From Impatiens glandulifera (taxonomy: Eukaryota > Streptophyta > Magnoliopsida > Ericales > Balsaminaceae), in assembly GCF_907164915.1 (NCBI RefSeq), contig NC_061864.1, positions 12,035,889 to 12,099,888 of the forward strand: a stretch of 64,000 nt of DNA. The letters are read 5' to 3'. The notes below the pieces were generated by a model. It saw nothing but the letters and a program-made list of their open reading frames with translations. It was not told the DNA's origin and did not search any database. Position 1 is the first letter of the stretch; every line of letters begins with the position of its first letter. Position numbers and translations under genes: made by a program. Positions 23,661 through 38,545 of the stretch are shown here, piece after piece.

Positions 23661-26369
23661 AATTTTCAAAAAATTATAGTATTATTAATTAATTAATAAA
23701 CGTTTATTATAAATAAATTAATATATTTTTCTCTCAATTATATTAATATTTTTTTATATAATATTTTTTATTATAATAATATTATAATTAATTATATATA
23801 TATTTATATATATTAAGAGTAACTATAGTGGGAATAAAAAGATTTATAAGAAATAAATAATATGGAAAGGTAATTAGGACTTGTTAATTAAAAATAAAAT
23901 TTAAAAAGGTTATTTATATCTTTTCTCTCAATTAATAAATTCTCAATATATTTTATTTATTTGTTCAGTTAACTTATTTTTTATTTATAAAGTAATAATA
24001 AGAAAAATAATAAATTAAATATAAAATATATAAATATATTTGTTTTAAAATATATATTAGATAATGAATAAAACAAATATAAGATTTACAAGATCCTAAC
24101 ATGATTGAAAATATTATTGAAACAATTTGTTTACGTTATATTTTGAAAATAAAGATTGAAAAAAAAAGAATTTCATTTCTTTCCATTTTTAATTAGACAT
24201 AATTTCAAAATGTATACACATATATTAGAATACTTTTAAGCAGAATTAAAAATATTAATATTTTGTAATGTCCAATGTTTATCCTTATTCTTTAGTTTCT
24301 CTTTATGAGCAACAATTTTAATTTTAATTTTTTATTTTATTTTATTTTTATTTTGCATGAGTCTCTACTTCTTAAGACCGGCCATATGAACTCTGGAGCT
24401 CTCAATAAATCAATAATGAAAGAAAATTTGATTGTATAAAAAAAAAATCTAATCCAATCAATTCATTTTTTAAAAAAAATTAATATAAAGAAAATTTTTA
24501 TTCTATTATCCCAAATTTTTTCCTCCCACAATCTTTACTATTAAAATATATAAATAAATTTAAAATTTAATTATAATATTTATTATATAACAAAATTTAT
24601 AACATATAAAATAAATATTAATATAATTGAAATAAAAATATATTAATTAATAATATTATATTTTTGTAAAATTTGGGCTTTAAAGGGTGGAGTACTGTGA
24701 AATTGCATAGGTTGTCTTAGGCTTTTATGTTATAGTTGGGCCTATATATATAAAAAGAAAAACAAAAAAAAATCTCAATCTAATCCGACATGACTTCACT
24801 CATTCTAATTAATCATATTATTTAATTTATTATTTAAAATATTAAAATATTTTATATTTAATCATTATATATTTATACAATTTTTTTTATAAAAAATAAT
24901 TTTTAATATAATCACCTATCATAATCTTTTAAATAACCCAATACTGATAAGGCTAATGTAATGAGTTGAATTCTTATATATATTGTCACTAAAGTTGATC
25001 GGTAGATGTACTCCATGGATGAGATGTGCAACCAAAATAGTCTCTCAAAATTGTTGTTTTGGGTGAGTTTAATTCATGGTGGTATATAATCTCATAAAAC
25101 TGTTAGGTTTTACAGGTAAATATCACAATTGTACCCTTCAAACTATGACATTTTTTACTGACCTTTGAGGGGGGGCAGTATTGGGAGATAGGAAATGATG
25201 TAAATTAATAGAGATATTTTTCAAACAAGGTAGGGATAAGTTTAATTAATTATGATATCGGTTGAGTTTGTGATATTTGTTCTCAAATCTAATTAAGATC
25301 ATATGGCCATCATGGGGACAATTGCACCTAACCAAATATATATTATACTCACTCCATCACTCAATTATCAACCAAATCTTAATTCCAATGCACTTGTCAT
25401 ATCTCATATAATTAATAATGTACACCAAATTATATAAATAAATATATATATATATATCATGAACCTTCTAGTAATTTGGTATATACAGATATGAATATGT
25501 ATCCCTTTTTAACTTGTAAATTGAAGTAAATCATGCACTATCATGAGTTCTTTTATCAAATTATCAAAATAATCAACTCTATATATAGTTCTTACTTAAT
25601 TACTTATAATATTTTTTAGAATATTAAATAGTTAATTAATATATTCTAATCAATTTTTACCTAAATATATCACATTTTATATTATAATAATTAAAACATG
25701 GTAAAGAGAAAAAGAACGGGTTTGTGTTATTCTGGATGAAATCCCGTGACATTATCTACCGATCCTGATCCTGATCCATGACAGAACACAACTGGATTGT
25801 ATTTTTGATTTTTCTTTTTTACAAACAAACAAACAAAACCTTAACTGTGGAGCATTCAACGTTTGTGATGGACTATAGTTGTTTCTTACCTGAAAGAAAA
25901 GAGAAAAGTACAAATTATATCTGTATATATAATTAATTAGACACCCATCAATTTTTTTTTTGTAACCCTCCTCCTCCTCCTCTCTCTTTATGTTGAAATG
26001 TCGATTTACTTAATTAGCTCTAATTATTCATCATTATATTATCTGTCGGTGCTATATGCTAGCTCTCACCGTTTTTCTCTGTAATTTTTTTTTTACCAGG
26101 AGTTTGTAGATTAGAAACTCTTCTCACTGATCGATTATGAAAATAATTTTATATTAGGCATATAAAATAATATCGTTATTATATTATTAGTTTTCTTATT
26201 AATCTTTTATAATTTATATATATTGGATATTTCCCTAATGTAAAGATAAGGAAAATTAAATAAGATTCTCCTTATTTTTTCATTCACAATGGTAATTTTT
26301 TAAACTGAAGTAATCATTTTCTTTTCTCAATTGGTAACTCACAATAATTTCGGAAAACTTTGCCACGAC

Positions 26370-26465
<96 letters not shown>

Positions 26466-29400
26466 CAGATCGATTTATAGTATCCATTTAAAAAAATTCG
26501 AATTGTTCCATGACAAATTTCGTGGCACAAATAAGTTATTTTTAGAAAAGAAAAAAAAGAAATAAAGTCAATATGTTAAGGGTTTCTTGAAGTGTTAATT
26601 GAAATTGTCGCTATATCTATTGGTAAAATCCTACTAAAAAAGGATAATAAAATTATTACCTACCAAATTCAGTATTTTTTTAATCTCAGCCCAAGCCCAT
26701 AACATTTTAAATTTAAACTAATTTAAAATCAAATAAATTAACTAATTTGATAAATTAAGCATAAGTAAGATTAAAGTATCACCGTCCAAACTCCCATTTT
26801 CTTAAGAAATAAAGCATGTGAAACCATGCATCCTTGCACTAGATTTTGCCCCTATACTATTAATGTAATTAATGCTAAATTTATATTTTCTAATAGTCAT
26901 ATAAATTCATAACGGGAAGTTAGGAAATGAGAAAATAGAAGTGCAAATTATTGGCATCATTTTCTATAAAAAATAATCGAAAACAGCGACGAAATAGTTT
27001 CCCATGTTGTTGATGCTGTCGCCAAAGCTTTCAAATTTATTTGAGTCAAAATTGATCTCTACTGATACATATAAATCAAGTACCATTAGCAACGTTTTGC
27101 TTTGTGACAGAAAAGTACCTATGTCAAAGTTTGATCATGACTCTGTTAGATGTTTTAGCGACGGAAAATTACCAACGCTGAAAGGTATTTTAGTAGTCTC
27201 TTTAGCCGTCAGGATTAATTACCGTCGTTAAAGGGTTATTGTATTTCCAATCCCAGTCATGTAATATGTATGTATTTAATTTTATTATATAATTGTATAA
27301 CAAAATTTTGAAACTTTAAGTATTTGAGTATTTTATAATTACTAGTTCATATATATATATATATATATTTTTTTTTTAATTTAAAAGCTAGCACAAATTA
27401 GAATTATTGACTTCCCACTTTAAATTAAGATTTTTTTTTAATGAAAATTTTACCCGTAATATCAAGCACGATTTTTTTAACTTGAACTATCATTTATAAA
27501 ACAAAATATAATAAAATGTTTATTGTGATCATTTGGTGTGGTATTAATTATTTAATTAGAAGGTATTCATACTTCTTTAAATTTCATGAGTTTGATCAAG
27601 CACTTGATAAAATTGAACAAATGATTTTAATAAAAATAAAAGAAAAAGAGTTGATGCTAAAACATTTATATAGATATTGGATAGTCAGAATTCTTCAACT
27701 TTATCATGTAGTACAAAACCATCCAGCTGTTAAAACCAAACAAAAATAAGCATTACACAGTAGACGCAGTTGCATGTGTGAATATTTAATTAGATGTCTG
27801 GTCCCAGTACTTTCTCTCTCAATATATATATTTTATCCTCTATTTAAAATTAAAATTAAAATTTAATTTCTGTTAAATTTAATTAATAAATTAAAGTCAC
27901 AAACTGTTGGCAGAATTGTAAGAACAATATATGTATATATGAACTAAATGTAATGTAAATTTTGTTGGGTACAATTCATGATAAGTGATCAACAATATAT
28001 TGAAAAAAATTATATGAATATAAATGTTTATAATATGAAACATGCAAAACGTTTGACAGTGTTCTGAAAAGGACAAGTGAAGGTGAAAATTAAAGTGAAA
28101 TTGAAAAAGAAAAATGAAGTGGTAGGATTTGCAAATTTATGGTCTATATTCATACATGCAATGAATAGAAAGGGTAGAAAAGTTAGGTATCCAATATTAC
28201 ATTATTTTATCATTATTCTCATCATTTACAATAGTTTAATTATTAACTACAATACTTTTTTGATTTGTTCTCATTTGATCAAATTATACTTTAAAAGATA
28301 AAATTTTCACTATTTCATTAATAAGTAATAAAACTACATTAAAATCAACTACATAACGTTCAAAAATGTATTATTAAAAGAAACAATATGAAATTTCTTT
28401 TATCTCCTTGCCTCAATAGCATCTTAAGTTGAAAAGAAAATAAACAAAAAGTTCAAGGCTAAACTTGTTAGCGGAAAGGTGCATTTGACCCACGACAGAA
28501 AACTTGGGGGTCGTTCTGTTAAAAATAAGTTGATCAGAGGTCATATACCCATATACCCACACAAAAAAAATGTTCAAGACTAAACTTTTAAACAATGAAA
28601 ATTGAAGAATGCTTAAGCTTTTCTACAGTTTTGACTACTCTTCAATACCAATTTGATTGAAAATTATCAATAGTTGAGATTTATAAAGTTATCAATTGGA
28701 TTCAACGAGATTGAGTATTGAGCTATATGAGTTATAAAATTCTATTTTCTTCAGTTGCAAGTGTTAGACGTTAGTTAAAATGTTCTTCTAGCTTCAATTT
28801 GAATTGGTTTCAACTAAATACATGCTTACAATGAAGAGGGAAATAAAAGAGTCACTAAAGAGAGGTCAACTTTTATGTGATATGCAGTGTTGAAGACCAT
28901 AAGAAGAGTTCAATCCTTTATTTGTTTAGTTTGGATTAGTAGACTCATTGAAATATTTGACTGTCGTGATTGAGTCAGATGGTGCAGCTTGAGGGTGTCG
29001 TGTGTCGTAATATTGGGAAACCCGTGAATATAAATTTGAAAATAATTTCTAATTTTAGGCTGTTAGTTTTTGTTATATTAAAGAAACCATATTTATCTAA
29101 ATTATAATTTTTAAAAACTTTTTTAAAATAATTTTATTTTATTTAAAAAATCTTAAATAATCTATAACTAGGTTTAGTCACAATATAAAGTCAATTATCC
29201 AGTTAATGTATATAACACCACAACTAACACGAATAGAGACACAGTAATTTTAATATATAATAGTATATATATTATATGTAAAACCGATAAAATATTCAAA
29301 ATTAAAGTTTAACAAATACAACACAAAAATAAAATTTGTGACTATGCAAATATCCCAAGAACAATTATACCGGATGTAGAGCTTGGTGCATGACAGTAGA

Positions 29401-30790
29401 GACTTTATTTTGAAAAATAATTGTATTTTAAATGTAAATTTTTTTTTATGGGTGTGACACTTGTTACGGTGCATGTAAGGCATACTGACATTGAGACAGT
29501 GTAATAACTAACAAGTAATAAAGTACAATGCATACGGAAAAAGAGAGTAATAAATAAAGGGCTGCCTGACATTGGCGATAATATCTGTGTGAGAGTGAAG
29601 AGGGGACATGATCTTATCATAATCTTATATACATATAAAGTCTCGTTTGGATTAATTATTGAGTTATAGAATGTTTGAAAAAAACCTTCAAACACCATTA
29701 ACAAACTATCTTGTATGATTTCAACTTACTTATAACTATTAGATTTGATGAATAAGTTTAATCTAAACAAAGTTTATATTTTTCTTTCATAGGATAAAAA
29801 CAAAAAGAAATTCTAAAAAGAAAAAGTAGACAGCTAAATGTCATGAAGGAGGTGAGGTCTGTGCATGAACGAAGGCCATTGGGAGAACGAGCATCCATTA
29901 GGCGGTGTTAGTGACTTGACTATACATTTTGTCATTTTCCATAATTCTGCTCTCTTGTCTTTGTTTTCCGACATTTTTATGGTTGATAATTTATAAACAA
30001 TTAATATTATTAATAATATATTTAATGCTCTTATTTATATGCCCATGGCTGGCTACTGAATCATATATATTTAAATTCATGATGTTGACACTTGAACAAA
30101 CTATGCATGTATGTACAGTGATTAATATTTACTCCTAAAAATCATAACAGTGCATGAAAAGTGTGCCCAATTAAATGAAAATATTTATTTTTGCAACAAA
30201 TGTAAGCCAGGACCACATTTTAACCAAACTAGTTTAAATCAAATCGAAAATCAACCAAATGACTTACAATTTTTATAACAGTTGAACTATTTCAATTTAG
30301 ATGTTTAGTGACGGTCAAGGCTGACCAATCATAGCTAATATTCAAAAATAATTAATCTTTCTTATAAATCTCAATTTGGACTTGTTTTAAAGAATTAACA
30401 CATTGATATAGGTCATTGTATCTAAAGATAATATATCCAGATTAAAACTTAAAAGAAACACTAAGGTACATCTTTGATCTATACTCTAACAATAGGTAGA
30501 ACTTATTAGATAACTTCTACACATTTGTAAAATTTTCAGGTAATGTCTTTCGATTCAACTAATAACATCAGTTATGTCATAATTTGAGTCAAATAATCTC
30601 CCTTCCATAACTCATTCTTTATTCGTTGAGTTATAACTCAACCCAAAAAAAAGTAAGTTACCATCATAATAACAAACAATAAGAAAATTATAGGGATGTG
30701 CATCCAGTTTTAGTGCCATCATTTGAGGTCCCTTATGTGAAAACACTAGGCATACTTTCAGATGTATAGTTAGTTTCTCCAATTGTGGAA
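23661..30790. other. AT-rich intergenic DNA, no host gene seen
   Basis: I find only short random frames. Notable pieces are a copia-LTR-like stretch (26150-26280), the TA/CA microsatellite (listed) and GC-patchy sequence at 26985-27240 with CGTCGCT-like words in both orientations that may be a worn DNA-transposon relic. Nothing supports a functional gene. Confidence 0.5.
26371..26464. repeat. (TA)n microsatellite interrupted by C every 16-18 bp
   Basis: A 94-bp TA tract in which single C bases replace T at 26385, 26403, 26419 and 26435. The spacings are 18, 16 and 16 bp, a small higher-order period. Confidence 0.85.
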
Positions 30791-30799
30791 CCATTTTTT

Positions 30800-33527
30800 G
30801 AATGAGATTCAACTGGTAAATACAACGCTTGTTATCCTAAATGGTCGTAGGGTGTCATCTATACTTGTTATGTTGGTTCGTTTATACGGTCTACCTCGTG
30901 ATACATGGAGTTATATGTTGTTAAGGAGGGAATAAATTATTTTAGGGGGTTTTATGTATATTCTCGAATACTAGACATTGGAGAAATGGTGATTGAGTGC
31001 GTTAATAATGTTAAGTCTGAGGTTAAATTATCGTCTTTCATTGTAATGGATAATGGGATTTTTGTGTGTGTGAAAGTAGTTGTTTAGAGGTTTGTTCGAG
31101 AGAATCAAGTGTTTCGTCATTTGGGGTTGAAGATCCAGAATTGATAACGATCCCGTATTTTATGGAAATGACTAATCCTGTTCATGTTGAATGAATTGCG
31201 GTGGAAACGAAAAATATGTCTTTTGGCCTATTTAATGGTACATTGGTGTTGGCAAAGTCTCTTGGGAGCTTGCATCCGGTTACAATCCAAGTTGCTTCTC
31301 ATGAAGTCATAGAGTGTCCAAACGAGATTTGCCTAGTTTCACCAGTTCTAATTATGAATATTGGTCAACCATCTTCGTTTGTTAAGCAATCATTTTGCCT
31401 TCTAGATATAATTTCTTTTTTGTTGAATATACCATTTTCTTGTACTAAAATCGTGTATCATTAATATACCTTATTTGTAATATTATAAATTCATTCTCAA
31501 CACAAACATAGTGGGAGAACCAAGTGATATGTGGGTCATATATTCTTCTAAGATATTTGTTAAATTTAAAGATTTTCAGAAGTTGCTTACAAGTTGGTTT
31601 GTATGGACCGTACATTCTTTTGTTCTAAGGTCGATATTTTATGTTATGAGATCAATGTTATTGATTTGATCAAACCAAATTTACTTTCAAGGGTGCAAAC
31701 GTAGTAGAGAACCAAATGATATGAATTTGTAGGGAACGTGTTTTCTTTTGTTCTAATGACGATACTTTATGTTATGAGATCAATGTTATTGATTTGATCA
31801 AACCAAATTTACTTTCAAGGGTGCAAACCTAGTAGAGAACCAAATGATATGAATTTGTAGGGAACATGCTTTCTTTTTTTCTAAGGTCGATACTTTATGT
31901 TATGAGATCAATGTTATTGATGAAACTGAAGAGGTGCGTGAGTTGTTAAATTATAAGATTAACTCTCTCTTTTTGTAGGAAAGAGAAAATTGGGGTCTTC
32001 AGTGCATTAAGGTTACCTTCTTAAGATACGAAGATAGAAACATAAATAATTTTCATAGTGTTTCAAATGCTCAAACTAGAAATAATGTGATCAATTCTAT
32101 CTCGTTAATTGGGGTTGCTCTGAGCTAGCTATTTCCGTAAACATTATCTAGTTTTATAATAATCTATTTCTCGAACCGTTTATCGATATGCCAAAGTTAA
32201 ATGACATAAACTTTTGCAATAGTGACAATGCTCTGGGTAATGACATTTTCACATTGGTGTCTTCAAAAAGTCGTGAATTTTTCTTAAGGGGTGTTATTAC
32301 GATTATTAAACACTATTATTGCTTCTCTTATTTTGATAAAAGTTGAAATTCTAGATTGATTGTTTTCATCCTTCAAGCTTCAAGAACTATATACATAAAG
32401 AATTTCATGTCTATAGGTTTAATCACGTCTTTTTATAATATTATTTTAAAATGTTTGGCAAACATGTTATGTGTGGTGTTAAAATCAGTTATGCTTGTCA
32501 ATTAAATGGCGTTTATTAAAGGGTGTCAAATCTTTTGATGCGGCGTTGATTGTCAATGAGTGCAATGATTCATCTAACTTCAACGATGTTCAATGTGCTT
32601 CCGTCAAACTTGATATTGAAAAATTTATGATCATGTTAACTGAGATTCTCTCTTCATTGTCATGGCTAGGAAGGGAATGTGTCATAAGTTGATATGGTGG
32701 ATGAAATTTTACATTTTTATAGCTAATTTTTTTGTCATTGTGAATGGTAGTTCTCAAGGCCTTTTCAAGAGTTTGAGAGCAATTAGACACAGAGACCCGT
32801 TGACCCTTTTGTTTGTCATTGTTATGGAAGCTTTCTAGGATGATGATCTTTACTAAAAACAACAGACTTAACAATGTGATTGATTGTGGATTGAGGAGGG
32901 TTCCATTTTCTATTTCTCACTTGTTTTTTGTTAATGATACGCTCTATATAATTTTTGCTACCCGTAAAAATTTCAAGAATCTTTGTGACATCTTGTGGTT
33001 ATTTGGCGCTTGCTCTAAGCTTCGTGTTAATCTTGGCAAGTCTGAAATCTTCTTCTCTGATTCTGTGTCGGCTATGAGAATATCTCATTTGACGATAATT
33101 TTGATTTTGGTATTGAATGTTTTTCGACCACGTATCTTGGTTTTCTAATAAATGTAAAAGCTCGTTCTAAAGCCTCCCGAGATCTAATTATCTCTAAGAT
33201 GGAAAGAAAACTCATTATCTATAAAAATAAGTTGATCTCTAAGGAATATCGTATGGTTCTCATAATGAGCACATTGAAATCTATATCTACTTACATGATG
33301 TCATTATTTGTTATTCTTAAAAGGGTAATAGTAAAAGTAGAAAAGATTGATACGTAAATTTTTATAGGGGTTCTCTAAGTCTTCATTTTCACATCTTATT
33401 AGTTGGGACACACTGAAAATGCTCACAGATGAAAAGGATTTGAGTTTTCGTGACATATGTACTTTTAATAAGGCTTTATTGTCAAAGTGGTGTGCTCGTT
33501 TTATTTGGTAATATATTTTGTTGTATG
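30800..33527 (+). pseudogene. LINE (non-LTR retrotransposon) pol relic
   Basis: The plus strand gives a plant LINE in order with frameshifts. Near 32080 is RNNVINSISLIGV. Near 32400 is MSIGLITSFYNIILKCLANML (counterpart of RPISLIxSxYKIxSKVLANRL). At 32500-32560 is MAFIKGCQIFDAALIVNE. At 32813-33148 is an open stretch with SHLFFVNDTLYIIF, where FVND replaces the catalytic FADD, and KLRVNLGKSEIFF. Next come TYLGFLINVKARSKAS, then SFNKALLSKW-like text near 33470. The 30800-31640 part is probably the upstream LINE region but is poorly conserved. A hAT-like element interrupts the right end at 33528. Confidence 0.75.
31605..31925. repeat. Tandem repeat of 128 bp, about 2.5 copies, inside the LINE
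   Basis: The marker ATGTTATGAGATCAATGTTA starts at 31641, 31769 and 31897, exactly 128 bp apart twice. Adjacent text (ACCAAATTTACTTTCAAGGG) repeats likewise. The length is not a multiple of 3, so the duplication would break the LINE frame. Confidence 0.9.
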
Positions 33528-34218
33528 TAGGGGTGTTCATCGGTTCGGTTTTCGGGTTATTCGAGTTTTCGGTTCGGGTTCTTTGAATTTTTATTATTTT
33601 TAAGCAAATTCGAAACCCAAACCGATTTGAATAAATTCAAATTTGGTTTATTCGAATTCGGTTCGAATTCGGTCGGATATTCGGTTTAGACCAAATATAC
33701 ATCACCTACCCATAAGATAATTTTTTTTAAAAGAGTTAACAAAATAAATAAGTTGTTAAAGAGATCTTATCTATTTAAATTATATAAAAAAAAATATAAA
33801 TCACGCAAACTTAGTTTAGTGACTAACACCAATATATATTCGACAATTGAACAACAAAAATAAAACAGTGTCGACGACGGCATTATATGGCGGTTGAGAG
33901 GTGTGAACAGTTAGAGAAAGGGGAAAATGAACGAGGGATTATGGATTTAATGTAGGGATCTAATAGAAGGCCCATAATAATTTATTATATGATATGTAAT
34001 AAGTTATATAATATATAATAAAAATAAATAATAAAAATAAATTCGGTTTTCGAGTTGAAACATAAACTCGAAAACCAAACTGAAAACCGTATTTGAATTC
34101 GAATCGGTTTAAAATTCGATTCGAAAACCGAAAATATAATTCGAAATCGATTTATTCGAATTTGGTGAATTCGAATTCGGTCGGATATTTGGTTCAGACC
34201 AAATATTGAACACCCCTA
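33528..34218. mobile_element. Non-autonomous hAT-like element, 691 bp, with perfect 8-bp target duplication
   Basis: The ends are TAGGGGTGTTCA and its exact inverse TGAACACCCCTA. The flanking 8-mers GTTGTATG at 33520-33527 and 34219-34226 are identical, the target-duplication length of the hAT superfamily. The subterminal regions are rich in TTCGAATTCGGT/ACCGAATTCGAA in both orientations. There is no transposase open frame. It sits inside the LINE relic. Confidence 0.9.
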
Positions 34219-34226
34219 GTTGTATG

Positions 34227-36911
34227 AGATAAACAATTTATCAAAATTATAATGTTTTTATATTTAATAATATATATATATATATATAAATATATTCAAA
34301 AATACTAATTAACTATTAAATAAATTGGACAGGGTGGGAAAATATACTTTTCATTCTCTCTTGTCTCTATCAACTCAATGGACTCGTTATTATTTCACTA
34401 TCAACCTCTTAAAAGTTCACCATGTGTTTTTATTTATTTGCTAAGATAGTTCAAGATGTATTGTCATTAAATATATTAATGTATATATTTCCTACTTTGA
34501 TATTTTTTATATAAATTACTTTATTTTTAAAGAATACACTAATATTCCATTATATGTATGTCATATTTGAGTAGTTTTTAATATAAAGCCCTATATTTAG
34601 ACTACCCTACAACTAGTCCCTATGTCATAATTCATGCAGCCCAATCTTTTTATTTATTTATTTTTCATAAGTTACTAGTATAACAATATAACATACCCTA
34701 CAACTACAACTAGGCTTAATTATTAGTATCTTATTTTCTCTCATATTTTCTTTAATTGGTATTTATTATTTACTTTTCATTTGGAAAGTTTCTTTTATGT
34801 AAAAAGTGATAAGTGACTAATCACAATTTCATGTAAATTATAATATTATATGTTTTCTATAAGATTTTATTTATTTTTATATTTTTTTATAGCTCTAGGA
34901 TGGTAGATTAGACCTAACAAGCATATTAATAGGTCTGATGGGACCATCTATACAGTGACAGATAATTGTCTACTCTCCCCACTCAAAATTAAATATGCAA
35001 CAAAATATCTTATAACTGGTTTGTTTTTGAACAATATAAGTGTTTGAGCAATATAATACGTGTATATAACTAGTGTTGTTGAACTAATAATGTCATAATT
35101 AATAATATATATAATAGCTATATGTAACATTATTTTATAAAACAAAATGTATTATTTTGGGATCTTTCTTTTTTTTATTAACCATTTTTGCCACGTCAAT
35201 TAGTTCTTGGAAAAGGTTGATAAAATAATTTATTGTGATACCTTCCATTTTAATATGATATTTTGAATTAGAATAAAGACTTTTACATATACTTAAAATT
35301 TCTTAGATTTAATTTAGCTAATCAATATGATTGAATCAAGAATTACGACGCTTATCTTTTGAGTTTACGATTGAAAATATATAGTACCAGATTTATGTTA
35401 TAGTTGAGCAAGAACTGTTGAAATTGTCGCGACACATTTTTAGTCAAATATGTCATTAACTAAGTACAAATGTACAATTCGATGATGAAGTGTTTTTTTT
35501 AACTATAAGATCAACCTCGACATGAGCACGAGGTGAGACACAAACAAGCTCATACGACACGGACATGACTATTTTTTTTAGTTAATACTTTTTTATTTTT
35601 AAATTTAATTCTTATATAATTATATTTATATTAATAATTATATAACATTTTTAATATTTATTAAGAGACATACTCTAAATCTTATCGGTGCGAAATTTTC
35701 GAATAACCGATTAAAAATCAAAACTAAATAACTCTTAATCGATTTAAACCAAATGTAGATCAATTGATTTAATCCCCAAACCGAGACTGGATAGAACTTG
35801 ATAAAAAAAAATTAACAGAATCCGATTAATTATAAATTATCTATAATCTAATTAATTATTTAATTATATATTGATTGTAAAGAGATAATAAGTATAAAAA
35901 ATAAATAAATTCTTCTAAATTTTTAATGTAAGAAATATTGAATATATTTGTATCTACATCAGAAAAATAAAAAAAATAAAAAAGGATAGTACATATACAT
36001 CACTTTTATAATTGCTAACAAATAATATTATATATTATATATTTTATATTCTATATACATATATATATATTTTATAATTGTTAAAAAATGGTATTATATA
36101 TATTTTATAAAATGTTAGTAATCTTATTTTTGATCATTTTAAAGAAAAGTATATACAATTACCCGAATTAACTTATTAACTCAAACATATATTTAAATAA
36201 ATTAATCGGTTACGAATATTCAATTTAATATAACTGAACAAAAATATCTTTCTTTTTCTTTTTTTTTAAATAAAATTGAATATTTTTATTAATTATTACA
36301 AATATTTGAACACAATAAATATAAAATAATTAAAGTTAGATATAATTTTCAAATTAAAAGATAAATATATCGATACAATTATACACGTGTTGTGTTTACA
36401 CTGTGTACATATATTAAAACTATATTCGTATTTAATTTTTATACAGTTATGTACAACACTACCAACACAAGATCGTTAATGGTAATTAAACACGAAAAAA
36501 TATGTTTGATATTGGTTGATAACAATATTGACTCATTTGAAATTATAAAAAAAGTATTGATCAACAAAGGTATTTCGTTGTAGTTGTTATTATTTGAAGC
36601 TATGATCTATTAGAGCGATTGATGAGGCATTAGTTTGGATTGCCTTTTTTTTAATTAATATTTTATCATATAAAACTTAACACTATAGTAAACTAATGAA
36701 AATTTTCCACTTTATCATATACAAGAAAGGTCCAAAACTTTATAAAATTGTGTCAACCACCTTGTCTGATTGGAAAGAATTGGAAGCCATTATATGAAAG
36801 GAGAGAATAACAAATTGAGTCTTAATCAATTTAAATGCCATTATCTCCTCGTCTCTTCTACATCACACCTTCCTAGATCTATCCTTCATTTATAATCCAA
36901 TTCATAATATG

Positions 36912-36947
<36 letters not shown>

Positions 36948-38250
36948 CACTAATTGAGATTTAATTACGTGGTCACTAAATTAAAGTTTTTGGCTAACCC
37001 CACCATACAACTCTCTTTTTCTCACATTAAAGCAATCTTAATCGAAGTGGGGATGATGATGTTAGATGTAGGTAGGAAATTAAGAAATTCTTTTTTATTT
37101 TCAAATTTTCCCACTATTTTTTGTCCCTAGCTGCTACTTCCCACGCAAAGTTATTTCAACTTATTCAAATGTTTGTAACTCTACCTTCCCATTCATCTTT
37201 CAACATGTAGCTCCTCACTTTTATATATACATTTATTTACTTTGCATGCACTTTCCCATGACATTTGACAAAAACCTCAATGAGTATTTTCAAAAATAAA
37301 TAAAAATTATAGATTTGATATTATTAATCTGCAAAAATACATAATTGACATCAGTACTTCGTTTAAGTCTAATTGCGGCTAAACTAAAAATGCTCCTAAA
37401 TGAACAAACATGACCATCCTAAATTGTGTAGAAGGTCGATTATATTTATTTAAATTTTAATAAACTCGACATCAGATTTAGAGCGTTCAATAATTTAGCG
37501 AATATATGCATAAATCCATAGTATCACGCTAGCAAGTTATATTGCAGGTCACGAGATATTTAAAGAGATAAATATGCTCTTGTAATTTTTCTTTTTTCAT
37601 TTATCCATAATACTAATAATAAAATATATAATTAAAACATTTTTAGATGCAGTTTAAAAAACACACTAATGTAGATTAAGTAATAAGAATAAGCTTAAGA
37701 AATCAAAATTTACGAGTTCAATTCGAACTCATAACGGTTTAAATTGGAATGTGAGGTAATGAATGATTGCGAGTCATGCTAAATTTCTAAATTAATAAAA
37801 ATAAAAATATAGATACCATATGAAATTATAAGCATATATTTATTTAATTACACGCATATCTTATTGAGAATTTTATTTAAAAAGCATTGGATGCAACTCA
37901 ATTTTAAAACGTATTCTATAATATGAAACTTAGATATCTCCAGGGCTTAAGGGTGTGTAAAACATAAGTTTGAATGGAATTTTACATTTAAATTAGTTTA
38001 GTGATCAAATTTATAATTGCTAGACAATTGAAGGTCTAGTTTAATATTTTAGACTGTTTTTTTAAATGATATGTCACAACAAAACTAAGAATTAGAAAAA
38101 AATCAAAAAGTAAATTTATAAAACTAATAAATTAAACAGAACTAAGAGATACTCAATATTTTAGACTAATTAAACTCACTTACTTTTTGTATGGTTGAAG
38201 ATAATTAATATTTTAATTTTTTTTTTAATTTTTTTTTTTTAGTATTATTG
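34227..38250. other. AT-rich intergenic DNA
   Basis: No gene or bounded element is supported. There are (TA)n tracts near 34270 and 36920-36945. The longest frames are under 70 codons and of random composition. Confidence 0.5.
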
Positions 38251-38254
38251 TGAT

Positions 38255-38545
38255 TCATGGATCGATTTCCAAGTTTTTGGGTAGTTGTTGAAAAGTTTAG
38301 ATTGATAGGACTGATATGGTTAATCTACATATTTGGGTTACCATTCCAATTATTTTTTGGTGAATATTTGGTTGGAGAGAAATCGTCAAACTTTTAATGA
38401 TCGTAGTCGTTCGATGCATATTATTGATTTATTATGACGTTTTCTGAGATTCGTTCACGAAAGTCAGTAAAGTTTGTCGGGAGAGTTAATTGTTCTCGAG
38501 AATTTACGAACTCGATAACTTATTGATACCATTTTTTTCATATAT
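38255..38545 (+). pseudogene. LINE pol relic, C-terminal tail
   Basis: This plus-strand stretch is the inverted counterpart of 18610-18900. Both share TTCTCGAGAA...TTACGAACTCGATAA-like text and the WxIWxxRNxRxF region of plant LINEs (here broken as FFGEYLVGEK, REIVKLL and RSMHII across frames). It is short and frameshifted. Confidence 0.55.

Noticed and set aside
26985..27240. Host gene with a 75-codon frame (GC-richer patch)
   Set aside because: CGACG/CGTCG words in both orientations and no recognised domain suggest a worn DNA transposon, but its ends could not be fixed.
30612..30812. Minus-strand frame of 66 codons upstream of the LINE
   Set aside because: No domain match and it lies in probable LINE flank; not supported.
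37700..37790. Another tRNA-derived repeat (GAGTTCAATTCGAACTC)
   Set aside because: Only a B-box-like word is present and it is part of a small palindrome; no A box at the right spacing.
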